Shown here one piece after another: positions 33,405 through 42,082 of a stretch of 64,000 bases of DNA (the first letter of the stretch is position 1; the number at the start of each line of letters is the position of its first letter). The DNA is taken from contig NASX01000005.1 of NCBI GenBank assembly GCA_002085155.1, positions 77,811 through 141,810 on the forward strand, written 5' to 3'. This DNA comes from Sorangiineae bacterium NIC37A_2. Lineage in GTDB: Bacteria > Myxococcota_A > Polyangia > Polyangiales > Polyangiaceae. Position numbers and translations under genes: made by a program. A model generated the notes under the pieces. That model made no database searches. It was not told where the DNA came from and saw only the letters and a program-made list of their open reading frames with translations.

Positions 33405-35033
33405 ATGCCGCCCAAGATCGCGCTCGTCCAACCCTCCACGAAATCCATCGCCGCCGACCTGCTCATCGTGCCGGTCCAGCCGAAAGGAAAGGGAGGGCCT
33501 CTCGCGTTCCCCCAAGCCCTCGCCGAGCTCGACGACACATTTGGCGGCGAACTCCTCAAGTATCTCGAGAAGCAACGCTTCACCGGGGAGCGCAATAACA
33601 CTCTGCTTATTCCGAGCCTCGGTCGCTCCGTTTACTCGTCCGTGCTCGTCACGGGGCTCGGCGGAGAAGCTGAGCTCACCGGCGCTCAGATCGCCGAGAG
33701 CATCGCCATCGCCGTTCGCCAAGCGCTCTCCGTTCGCCCACAGCATGTGCTGGTCGATGCGCGCGCTCTCGCAGATCTCGACGCACAGAGCGGCGTATAT
33801 GGCTCTGGCGCGCTCGGCGCGGTAGCTCTCGGAGCCCGACTCGGCTCCTACCAATTCACCAAGTACTACGGCGAGAAGCAAAAGAAGAACGTCACCCTGG
33901 AGCGCGTGAGCGTGCTCGGACCGAAGTCGGCAAGCGCTGACTTCGAGCGCGGCCTCTCGATCGCCGAAGGTGTCTGTCTGGCGCGGGATTTGGTCAACGA
34001 GCCGCCCAATGAACTGTATCCGGAGACCTTCGCCGAGCGCGCCCGCCAGATCGCAAAGTCGAAGGGCCTCAAAGCGACCATCCTCGACGAAAAAGCGATG
34101 AAGGCCGCGGGCATGAACCTCCATTTGGCGGTCGGCCGGGGCAGCCGCAAGAGCCCGCGCTTCGTTCACCTCACCTTCACGCCCAAGAACCCGAAGGGCA
34201 GCGTCGCCTTCGTCGGCAAAGGCATCACGTTTGACTCAGGCGGCCTCTGCATCAAGCCCATGCAGGGCATGGCTGACATGAAGAGCGACATGGCCGGCGG
34301 CGCCGCGGTTCTCGGTATGATGAGTGTGATCGCCGATCTCGCTCCGTCCTTGACGGTGCACGGCATCATCGGCCTCGCTGAGAACATGCCCGACGGCGAC
34401 GCCTATCGCCCGGCGGATGTGATCTTTTCCCTCTCCGGCAAGGGAGTTGAAATCATCAACACCGACGCGGAGGGACGTTTGGTCCTCGCCGACGCGCTCA
34501 CCTACGCAGCCCGTTTGAACCCTGACTTCATGGTGGACGCCGCCACGCTCACCGGCGCTACGCTGATCTCGCTCGGCCCCCCCTACTCGGCCTTCTTCAC
34601 GGGCAACGAAGCGCTCGCCCAGGCTATGACCGAAAGCGCGAAGCGCGCTGGCGAGAGTTTCTGGCGCATGCCGCTCATCGAAGAGCTCGCCGCGGAGCTG
34701 AAGAGCGACATCACCGATCTTCAGCACACCGGACAGCGTTACGGCGGCGCGATCAGCGCAGCCCTGTTCCTGAGGGAGTTCACCGAAGGCCGCCCCTGGA
34801 TCCACGCGGACGTGCCTGGCCCGACCTTCCGCGACCGCGCGAGCGGGCTCCACCCCAAGGGTGGAACGGGCCATGCCGTCCTGACCTTCCTCGAGCTCAT
34901 CCACAAGCACGCTTCTGAGCCTATCGTCGCTCCCAGCACGGCGTCCTCCGAACCCCACAAGAGCGCCCCCAAGAAGCGCGGAGCTCCTGCCGCAAAAAGC
35001 GGGAAGGCCGGCCAGCGCCGCCCTCGAGCCTGA
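33405..35033 (+). CDS. pepA: Leucyl aminopeptidase (M17, PepA-type)
   Basis: Two-metal hexameric aminopeptidase that trims N-terminal residues from peptides. From ATG 33405 it has 542 residues. The N-terminal macro-like domain is followed by the catalytic domain with ARDLVNEPPNELYP, VGKGITFDSGGLCIKP (metal and active Lys region), DMKSDMAGGAAVLG and the M17 signature NTDAEGRLVLADAL. A basic extension (about the last 30 residues, KKRGAPAAKSGKAGQRRPR) goes beyond the usual end of the family. A start at 33354 is also in frame but adds 17 residues with no similarity. The gene is divergent from tsaD and converges on the TPR/HEAT gene. Confidence 0.93.
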   Translation: MPPKIALVQPSTKSIAADLLIVPVQPKGKGGPLAFPQALAELDDTFGGELLKYLEKQRFTGERNNTLLIPSLGRSVYSSVLVTGLGGEAELTGAQIAESIAIAVRQALSVRPQHVLVDARALADLDAQSGVYGSGALGAVALGARLGSYQFTKYYGEKQKKNVTLERVSVLGPKSASADFERGLSIAEGVCLARDLVNEPPNELYPETFAERARQIAKSKGLKATILDEKAMKAAGMNLHLAVGRGSRKSPRFVHLTFTPKNPKGSVAFVGKGITFDSGGLCIKPMQGMADMKSDMAGGAAVLGMMSVIADLAPSLTVHGIIGLAENMPDGDAYRPADVIFSLSGKGVEIINTDAEGRLVLADALTYAARLNPDFMVDAATLTGATLISLGPPYSAFFTGNEALAQAMTESAKRAGESFWRMPLIEELAAELKSDITDLQHTGQRYGGAISAALFLREFTEGRPWIHADVPGPTFRDRASGLHPKGGTGHAVLTFLELIHKHASEPIVAPSTASSEPHKSAPKKRGAPAAKSGKAGQRRPRA

Positions 35034-35066
35034 AACAACCTGAAGCCGCACCGACAGCGCCCCTGC

Positions 35067-38000
35067 CTAACGGCTCGGGCGCAAGCTCGACTCCATTTCC
35101 TCGACGCGCTTCTGAAAAGCCCAGGAGCGGCGCTCGGAGAGAGCGCGGCGAAGCCACATGCGGCTCTCTGCGTCTCCCTCCTCGACAATACGCTGCGCGG
35201 CCAAGGTCGCGAGTTCAAGCGATGGCCCGAAGAGCATTTCATGAAGGGCCTTGCGCGCGACCGGAAGCTCCGCGGTCGGAAACGGAAGGGCATCAAGAGC
35301 GGCTCCGCGAAGAGAGGCTTCGGGGCTCATCGTGAGCGGCTCAAGTTCCCCCTTGAGCTCCTCAACGAGCGCCCTCTTGAGCCCCCGAGGCCACGGAGGC
35401 AGCCCTTTGAAGCGCCGCGAGAGTCGGCGCAGAGCGACTTCGCGGAGCGGTGTATCCTCGGAGAGACGCGCTCGAAGCACCGTCTTCAGCTCCGCGCGCA
35501 CAAGCTCGTAGGCGTCCTCCGGGGTCTCCGTCCGTTTCGAGACAAGCTCCTCGAGCCAGGCCTCGAGGTCCGGGGAGCCATCACAGAGAGACTCGGGCAG
35601 CCAAAGGCCAAAGTCAGCCCCGAGCGCGACACCGAGAGCTCTGTGGGCTGCTCTTTGAAGCAAAGGCTCGGGATCAAGCGCAGCCACGGCGATCGCCTTC
35701 CGAAGCTCGGGGCGCAGCCCGTCCCCTTGTCCTCCCCGAGACGCGCTCAGCCGCTCCCGAGCCTCAGAAAGCCCAAGCCCAACGAGATGAGCCGCGCGGA
35801 CAACAGGGACTTCGTTTTTCTCTGCGAATCGTCCTGGCGCTCCCAGGGCAAGGAATTGACTGGCGCGGCTCGTAGGGGCAAGCGGGAGGGGATCATCGCT
35901 CGAAGGAGTCGCTTCACCCCGGGCGCCAAGCGCCAGCCAAGCGATTGTCTCGAGAGCCGGCACCTTGGAGGAGCGAAGTGCCCCAAGCGCGCGGGTTGTC
36001 CTCGGATCGGAGACCTTCGCGAGCCCGAGCGCGAGGCTGATGCGAATGCGCGGCGCGTAGCTGTCGCTGTCTCGTGAGACATCGAGGAGCGCTAAGAGTG
36101 CCTCTTCGTCTCCTGACGACCCGACGCGTTCGATCAGGGGGCAGGTCACCTCATGAGGCGCCCCCGAGAGCGCATAGTCGAGCAGAGCGCGCACGGACTC
36201 GGTCCCCCCGACGCGTGATAGAATTCTGGCCGCGCGAGCGCGTTCTTCCTCCGTGCCGCGGGCCAAGATCGTCAAGAGAGGCATACGCGCACGCCCTCGG
36301 GCTGCCTGCGTTTCCACCATGCGGTGCTCTCGAACCAGAGCTTCAGGAGGAAAAAGAGATTCGTAGAGCGCGAGGATGAGCGCCCGATAGCCTGGATGAT
36401 CCGGACGCGCTGAGAACGCACGCACAGTCTGCTCCTCGACCGACAAAAGAATCTGCGTGGCATCGGAGCCAGCTTTGCTCCGGAGTAAGAGGAGCGCGTC
36501 CGAGGCCGCCGCGAACTCTTCGGGGGACTTCGAGACCGTTAACACGTTCAAATAGAGCTGAGCAGCTTCGCGAACGCGCCCTTCCTGAAGCAAGAGCGCG
36601 GCCTTTTTCAAAAGGACCGCCGAGCGGCGCGGCTCCAGGCGAAATGCCGTCTCGACGCTCTCGAGCGCCTCCTTCGCTCGACCGAGACCCTCGAGCGCCT
36701 CAGCTCGAAGCAACAGGGCGCTCACATCCCGCGGCGCGGCTCGGAGAAGCGCTTCGCTCGCCTCCAGCGCCTCGGCCATCTGGCCGCGCAAGAGGCTATT
36801 CTTCGCGACCTCTCGCAGCCTCAGGGTAGCGGCCTCGCTCTCCGCGGGCAGCGAAGAGGCGAGCGCTGCTCCACCATCCCGTCGCCCCGCCCGCGTCTTG
36901 CGCGCCTGGAGGCCCTGGTCGAAGGGAGATTTCTGAATGAGCGCCGTAAGGATTTGATCGGCCTCCTCCGCGCGACCGAGAGCCTCCAGCGCCTCCAGCA
37001 GGAGCTCGGCGTGGGCGCGATCCACACGCCCGCTCTCGTATTGCTCTCGGAGGCGCTCCGTTTCCCCTTCGAGGACCTGGGCTCGACTCCAAAGGCGCAC
37101 CACATGCCGCGCCGCTTCCGCCCGCTCATTGCCCTTGAGCTTGCTATCCAAGGCCAGCTCGAGCCAAGCGCCGATGGCGAGCGCACGTCGCTGTGCCTCG
37201 TGCGACCTCTCGAGGGTCATGGTCCGCGAAAGAGCGAGGGCCCGCGCGCGCAGCACCTTCGGGTCGCTGGGGGCTCGCGCACGTGCCTTGTCATGCGCAA
37301 GCAGGCCTTCCTCGATCAGCTCGTGGTCGATGAGCACGTCGGCGTAGCGACTGAGCGCGGGACCGTCGGGATTCGGACCACGCGCCTTGAGCCAGGCCTC
37401 TTTAGCCAAAGCTTGATCGCCCGCTAGGTATCTCCGACTGCCGAGCTCATAAAGCAGCCCGCGGTCCTGTGTCTTTTGGAGCAGAGACTTCTCGAGGCGT
37501 TCACAGGCAGGCCCATCCAAGGAGCTCAGACAGAGATCGACAATGGTCAGCTTCTCGTCAGCAGTGCTGAGGCGCATGAGGGCGCGCTGAAACTCTTGTT
37601 CGAGCCGCTCCCGCTCGCCCAGAGCTCCCATGAGCTCCAAAACTCGGACGGAGGCCCCTAGGTCCCCGGGGTTCAGCCGCAAGAGCGCCTGGTACGCGTC
37701 CCGCGCTCCGCGCAGGTCCCCTGCCCGCTCGAGAAACTCCGCGAAGCCTCGCGCCAGCTCGACGTCTGCGGGGGCGAGCGCCATCGCCCGCCTGTGACAA
37801 GTGAGGGCTAAAGCCGAGAGACCCTCTGTTTCCAGAGCTCGCGCGAGGTAACTGAGAGTCTGGTTGTCGGACTTCTCTCTGCAAGCGGCCTGCGCGAGAG
37901 CCTCGAGACGTCGCTCCGAGCGGGCTCGCTCGATCTCCAGGCGAAAGAGCTCGCGCTCGATCTCAGGGTCAAAGCGGCCCAAGGCCCGCGCTCGCTCGAG

Positions 38001-38885
38001 CTCCTCGCGCGCTCGCTGATCATCGCCCAACTCAAGCAAGACTGCCGCCAAGCGAAGCCGGAGGGGTGCGACGATCTCGGCCTCCTGCGCTTCTGAGAGC
38101 GCGACCTCGTAGGCTGTGCGCGCCTGCTCCAGCGCGCCGCGATCCCGATAGGTGTCGCCGAGGCTCCAAGCTTCTCTCGGTTCGATGCGGGTGAGCTCGC
38201 TCTGGTACCCGGCAGCACCCGCGTCATCGCCGTGGGCAAGAGCGAGCTCTCTGAGCCTCCTGAGCAGCTCGCCTCGCTCCACGGGGCGCACCGTCCCCCG
38301 GGCCCCATCGAGAACAGAGCGAGCGGCGACCGGGTCGAGCTCGGCGAGAAGTACGTGAGCGTCCAGGCGCTCCGGTGCGCTCGCTTTCGCCTTTTCGAAC
38401 CAACTTCGCGCGCTCTCCTTGTCACCTTTCATCCACTCGAGACGACCGAAAAGGATCTCCGCCCCGTATCTCCGATCGAGATCGGTCCCTCGGAGATCGC
38501 GCTCAAGGCGTTCTGTGAGGCCTTTGAGGTTCGGGTCGTGGTCTCGCAGCGTCTCGACGAGCTTCTTGAGCACGACGCTGTCCTGGGGCGTCCGAAGCAA
38601 GGACGCGTAAAGTCCCTCCGGAAACGCACCCCGAACCTCATTCGCCGAGGCCGCCGGGCGCGCTCTCGTTGCGCTCGCCTGTGGGGGCGCTTCGCTTGTG
38701 GTAGCCGGGGCACGCGAACCTCGAGGCGGGCTGCTCGGAGCGGGTTTCCCCGCAGCCGGAGCGGGCCGCTTGCGACCGGAGGGGGAGAATTGCGCGTACG
38801 CTTCACCCGAAAGAGCGCCCCCACTCAGCACCAGGACAAACAGTGCCGTCGGGAAGAGAAAGGGAGCAAGCCGCGCTCGGCGCAC
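35067..38885 (-). CDS. Giant secreted TPR and HEAT repeat protein
   Basis: A 1272-residue protein with a signal peptide (LAPFLFPTALFVLVLSGGALSGEAYA) and then a proline/serine/alanine-rich linker of about 60 residues. From about residue 90 to 850 it is a long series of TPR-like helix pairs, for example EWMKGDKESARSWFEKAKASAP, GDDQRAREELERARAL and GDLRGARDAYQALLRLNPGD. The last third changes to HEAT-like repeats (EEERARAARILSRVGGTESV; DEEALLALLDVSRD; GLAKVSDPRTTRALGAL). Both repeat types form protein-binding solenoids, so a periplasmic scaffold is likely. I see no catalytic motif. It stands alone: pepA converges from one side and a divergent membrane-protein gene lies on the other. Confidence 0.75.
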   Translation of the reverse strand: MRRARLAPFLFPTALFVLVLSGGALSGEAYAQFSPSGRKRPAPAAGKPAPSSPPRGSRAPATTSEAPPQASATRARPAASANEVRGAFPEGLYASLLRTPQDSVVLKKLVETLRDHDPNLKGLTERLERDLRGTDLDRRYGAEILFGRLEWMKGDKESARSWFEKAKASAPERLDAHVLLAELDPVAARSVLDGARGTVRPVERGELLRRLRELALAHGDDAGAAGYQSELTRIEPREAWSLGDTYRDRGALEQARTAYEVALSEAQEAEIVAPLRLRLAAVLLELGDDQRAREELERARALGRFDPEIERELFRLEIERARSERRLEALAQAACREKSDNQTLSYLARALETEGLSALALTCHRRAMALAPADVELARGFAEFLERAGDLRGARDAYQALLRLNPGDLGASVRVLELMGALGERERLEQEFQRALMRLSTADEKLTIVDLCLSSLDGPACERLEKSLLQKTQDRGLLYELGSRRYLAGDQALAKEAWLKARGPNPDGPALSRYADVLIDHELIEEGLLAHDKARARAPSDPKVLRARALALSRTMTLERSHEAQRRALAIGAWLELALDSKLKGNERAEAARHVVRLWSRAQVLEGETERLREQYESGRVDRAHAELLLEALEALGRAEEADQILTALIQKSPFDQGLQARKTRAGRRDGGAALASSLPAESEAATLRLREVAKNSLLRGQMAEALEASEALLRAAPRDVSALLLRAEALEGLGRAKEALESVETAFRLEPRRSAVLLKKAALLLQEGRVREAAQLYLNVLTVSKSPEEFAAASDALLLLRSKAGSDATQILLSVEEQTVRAFSARPDHPGYRALILALYESLFPPEALVREHRMVETQAARGRARMPLLTILARGTEEERARAARILSRVGGTESVRALLDYALSGAPHEVTCPLIERVGSSGDEEALLALLDVSRDSDSYAPRIRISLALGLAKVSDPRTTRALGALRSSKVPALETIAWLALGARGEATPSSDDPLPLAPTSRASQFLALGAPGRFAEKNEVPVVRAAHLVGLGLSEARERLSASRGGQGDGLRPELRKAIAVAALDPEPLLQRAAHRALGVALGADFGLWLPESLCDGSPDLEAWLEELVSKRTETPEDAYELVRAELKTVLRARLSEDTPLREVALRRLSRRFKGLPPWPRGLKRALVEELKGELEPLTMSPEASLRGAALDALPFPTAELPVARKALHEMLFGPSLELATLAAQRIVEEGDAESRMWLRRALSERRSWAFQKRVEEMESSLRPSR

Positions 38886-39003
38886 CTGTCCATCTTAGCG
38901 CGTGCCCAGAAAAGGCCGAGCCGAAAACCCGGGTTCATGCACGGCCCCTTCTTGACTATAGCGTTCGCACCCCAATGAGCCGCGCCTGCGAGAAACAAGC
39001 CCC

Positions 39004-39948
39004 ATGAAACGCCCTGCGCTCGGCCGCGTGCTGCGGGGCATCCTGTTTGTCGCTGCGCTCGCCTTCGTACTCAAGACGGCAAGTGACCTCTCCAGAGCTT
39101 GGGACTCCCACGCGGTCCAGGTCAAAGGAGTCTGGCTGACCGTCGCGCTTGGCCTGAATTTGGCGGCTCTCTACGTCCAAGGCCTGGCCTATTTGGCGAT
39201 CCTTTCGAGCTGGCTCGGCCAGCCCCTCGATCGGAGGCCAGCGCTCTCCGTCTTTTTCGGGTCCCAGCTCGCCCGCTACACTCCCGGGAAGGTCGGCCTC
39301 CCGGGAGCCCGCATCGCCGGAGTCGCGGCCCTCGGCGGTTCGAAACAGCAGGTGCTCGTCAGCACCATTGTGGAAGTGCTCGTTTGGTTGTCCGTCGGAG
39401 GAGTGACCGGTATCCTCTTCTTTGCCGCCTCTCCGTTTGTTTGGATCACGTCGGGCTCCGCGCTGCAGTTTGCCCTGCTCGGTCTCTCGATCCTGCTCTC
39501 CGCCCTCGGCTTCAAACTGGCGGCGCTCAACTGGGCCCAAGTGCGCAGGCTCGTCGCTCGCCTCGTCCCGCCGCTCGTCTCACGACTCGACGGTCCGAAA
39601 GATACAAGCCCCCTCGCTCCTCCTTCCAGCGTAGGCTGGTTCATCGCTCACTGGGTGCTCACGATTCTCACCGGCGGCGCGCTCTGCCTTGCGATCGGCG
39701 GCGCAATGTCCGCCGCGATCCCCGCAGGGACCACCCTCGTCCTCGCGATCGTCCTCGCTTTCCTTTCCTTCTTTGCGCCGGGCGGCGTGGGGATCCGTGA
39801 AGCAGTCCTCGCTGCCTGCGCCGCTCCCCTCGTCGGCGCCAAGGAGGCCACCGTGCTCGGGATCTTGGCCCGGATCATCTCGCTCGTTGCCGAGGTCCTT
39901 CTTTGGGTGGGGAGCCGCCTTCTCGCCCGAAGGGCTGAAAGCTCTTGA
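39004..39948 (+). CDS. LPG synthase-type (UPF0104/AglD-like) membrane protein
   Basis: A 314-residue integral membrane protein with about eight helices. The family pattern is visible in VFFGSQLARYTPGKVGLPGARIAGVAAL, then VSTIVEVLVWLSVGGVTGIL and the late LAFLSFFAPGGVGIREAVLAA. Together these mark the membrane domain of lysylphosphatidylglycerol synthases and the related UPF0104 group. The tRNA-dependent acyltransferase domain of MprF is absent. In this family, stand-alone membrane domains are thought to act on lipid intermediates, often next to glycosyltransferases; here a GT2 gene lies about 1 kb downstream on the other strand. ATG 39004 starts right before a basic residue pair and a hydrophobic segment. 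The substrate is unknown. Confidence 0.78.
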   Translation: MKRPALGRVLRGILFVAALAFVLKTASDLSRAWDSHAVQVKGVWLTVALGLNLAALYVQGLAYLAILSSWLGQPLDRRPALSVFFGSQLARYTPGKVGLPGARIAGVAALGGSKQQVLVSTIVEVLVWLSVGGVTGILFFAASPFVWITSGSALQFALLGLSILLSALGFKLAALNWAQVRRLVARLVPPLVSRLDGPKDTSPLAPPSSVGWFIAHWVLTILTGGALCLAIGGAMSAAIPAGTTLVLAIVLAFLSFFAPGGVGIREAVLAACAAPLVGAKEATVLGILARIISLVAEVLLWVGSRLLARRAESS

Positions 39949-39967
39949 AGCGTCGATCCCGAAGCGC

Positions 39968-40861
39968 TCAGCCCCTTTTCTCGGGTGCTCCGCGCCGATA
40001 GACGGTTTGAACCAAGACCACGAAAAGGACGAGGAGCCCGCCGGTCACCCCGCCCACCAGGAGCGGATAGAGGCTGCCAAGGACCCAATGTAACTCCATC
40101 GCCGCTTCGCCAAGCCGAGCGAGGAAGGGGACGCCGTGGGCCACGATCCCTCCTCCCACGAGGAACATGGCGATCGTGCCGGCAACGCCGAGCAGCTTCA
40201 TGAGCGGAGCCGCCGCGCGCACCAAAATCCGACCGAGCGCCTGGCTCAGGGCAGACGGTCTTTTGAGCAAGAGAAGACCCAGGTCGTCGAGTTTGACGAT
40301 CGCGAGCACGAGCCCATACACCCCTACGGTCATAACGAGGGCAATCGTGACGAGAGCCGCGATTTGTGAGCCGAGAGGATGACCCGTCATGGTGCCGAGA
40401 GCGATCACGATGATCTCGGCGGACAGGATGAAATCCGTACGGATCGCGCCCTTTACGCGCGCCTTCTCGAACGCTTCGGGATCGCTCAGAGCCAGCTCTT
40501 CCGCCCTGTCGCTCTCCGGCGAGTGGTGAAAGATTTTCTCAGCGACCTTCTCGGCGCCTTCGAAGCAGAGGTAGGCGCCACCGAGCATGAGCAAGATCAC
40601 GACCAATGGCGGATAGACCGCCGTGATCAAGATCGCTGCCGGGACCAAGATGGCCTTGTTGATCAAGGACCCCCGCGCCACTCTGAGCACCACGGGGAGC
40701 TCCCGATTGGCGGGGGCTCCCGAAACTTGCTCTGCGTTCAAGGCGAGGTCATCGCCCAGAACCCCTGCGGTCTTCTTGGCGGCGACCTTGGTCATGAGCG
40801 AGACATCGTCGAGCAGGCTCGCGATGTCATCGATGAGAGAGAGTAAGCTCGTCCCGGCCAC
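39968..40861 (-). CDS. DUF808 (YedI-like) inner-membrane protein
   Basis: A 297-residue membrane protein matching the YedI/DUF808 pattern. It starts MAGTSLLSLIDDIASLLDDVSLMTKVAAKKTAG, with the conserved DDIASLLDDV helix. It continues with GVLGDDLALNAEQV, KAILVPAAILITAVYPPLVVILLMLGG and AEKVAEKIFHH. Further segments include LVTIALVMTVGVYGLVLAIVKLDDLG and a C-terminal GVTGGLLVLFVVLVQT. The function of this family is not established. It converges with the preceding membrane-protein gene with 19 bases between stops. Its start is 115 bases from the end of the GT2 gene on the same strand. Confidence 0.88.
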   Translation of the reverse strand: MAGTSLLSLIDDIASLLDDVSLMTKVAAKKTAGVLGDDLALNAEQVSGAPANRELPVVLRVARGSLINKAILVPAAILITAVYPPLVVILLMLGGAYLCFEGAEKVAEKIFHHSPESDRAEELALSDPEAFEKARVKGAIRTDFILSAEIIVIALGTMTGHPLGSQIAALVTIALVMTVGVYGLVLAIVKLDDLGLLLLKRPSALSQALGRILVRAAAPLMKLLGVAGTIAMFLVGGGIVAHGVPFLARLGEAAMELHWVLGSLYPLLVGGVTGGLLVLFVVLVQTVYRRGAPEKRG

Positions 40862-40976
40862 GAGCTAGACTAGAACACCTCGTGAGATTTGAAGACGCCG
40901 CCTCTGTTCGCCGAGAAAATCAGCCACGGCGCGCGAGAGGAGAGCCCAAGGGGCTCAGGTAAATCCGAACTTACAC

Positions 40977-42002
40977 TCAGGCGATCGGGCGAAGAGTGGA
41001 CTGCGCCCTCAGAGGCTCAAGTTGTTCGGTCGCCGCGCTACTGCCGATCACTGTGCGCACGTAGTACGGCGGCTTGTTCTGGGACTCGTGGTAGGTGCGC
41101 GATACGACGTCCGCCACGAGCCCGAGCGAAAGCAGCTGCACGCCGACGACAATCAGGAGAATTCCTAGGAGGAGCAGCGGACGATTGCCGATATCCTCGG
41201 CAAAAAACAGCTTCTCGAAGACCAAAAAGAGGCAGACAAGAAACCCAAGGGTCCCGCTCGCGATCCCCGCCAGGCCAAACACCTGCATGGGCCGGACGAG
41301 ATAGGTCTGCATGAAGCGCACTGTGATCAGATCGAGGACCACACGAATCGTGCGGCCAATGCCGTACTTGGTCGTGCCGAATTGCCGGGCCCGATGGTTC
41401 ACAGGAAGCTCCACGATGCGCACCCCCACCCAATTGGCGACGGCGGGGATAAAACGGTGCATCTCTCCGTACAGTCGAAGCTCCTTGGCGACCTCCCGAG
41501 TCATCGCCTTCAGGGTGCAGCCGTAGTCGTGCAGCGAGACCTTTGTGGTCATGCTGATCAAACGGTTCGCGATCATCGAAGGCAATCGCCGGTTGATGAA
41601 CGCGTCTTTCCGATCCTTGCGCCAGCCAGCGACGAGATCAAAGCCCTCGTCGAGCTTCTGGAGCATGCGCGGAATGTCCGCCGGATCATTTTGCAGGTCC
41701 GCGTCCATCAAGACGACCCTCTGCCCCCTCGAGTAATCAAGCCCGGCCTGCAGAGCGGCTGTCTGGCCGAAGTTCCTCCGGAACGAAACCACGACGAGCT
41801 CCGGAACACGACTTGCGAGATCGGTCATCACAGCCAGGCTGCGATCCTTCGAACCATCGTCGACCAAGATGATCTCGTAAGGGATCCCGAGGGGAGCAAT
41901 GGCTTCCGTGATCTCCCGAACGAAGTGCGGGAGGCTCTCCTCCTCGTTGTATACAGGGGCGATGACGGAGAGGGCGATGGGCGCGCCTGCGGCGGTCGAC
42001 AT
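40977..42002 (-). CDS. Family 2 glycosyltransferase (polyprenyl-phosphate sugar type)
   Basis: A 341-residue inner-membrane glycosyltransferase. The GT-A domain contains LSVIAPVYNEEESLPHFV, EIILVDDGSKDRSL and the VVLMDADLQNDPADIP metal/nucleotide motif, followed by GWRKDRKD. These are typical of dolichyl-phosphate mannose synthase and GtrB-like enzymes that transfer a sugar to undecaprenyl phosphate. Two C-terminal membrane helices (GLAGIASGTLGFLVCLFLVFEKL; LLLLGILLIVVGVQLLSLGLV) support the GtrB type. It lies 80 bases downstream of the DUF2079 gene in the same direction. That gene may use the lipid-linked sugar made here. The sugar is unknown. Confidence 0.9.
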   Translation of the reverse strand: MSTAAGAPIALSVIAPVYNEEESLPHFVREITEAIAPLGIPYEIILVDDGSKDRSLAVMTDLASRVPELVVVSFRRNFGQTAALQAGLDYSRGQRVVLMDADLQNDPADIPRMLQKLDEGFDLVAGWRKDRKDAFINRRLPSMIANRLISMTTKVSLHDYGCTLKAMTREVAKELRLYGEMHRFIPAVANWVGVRIVELPVNHRARQFGTTKYGIGRTIRVVLDLITVRFMQTYLVRPMQVFGLAGIASGTLGFLVCLFLVFEKLFFAEDIGNRPLLLLGILLIVVGVQLLSLGLVADVVSRTYHESQNKPPYYVRTVIGSSAATEQLEPLRAQSTLRPIA

Positions 42003-42082
42003 TGGAGGCCTTTTTCCCGGGAAGTTCAGGCGTCGTCAAGCACGCCGCCCCGAGGCGCGAGGGACTCACCTCGCGCCGCTCG

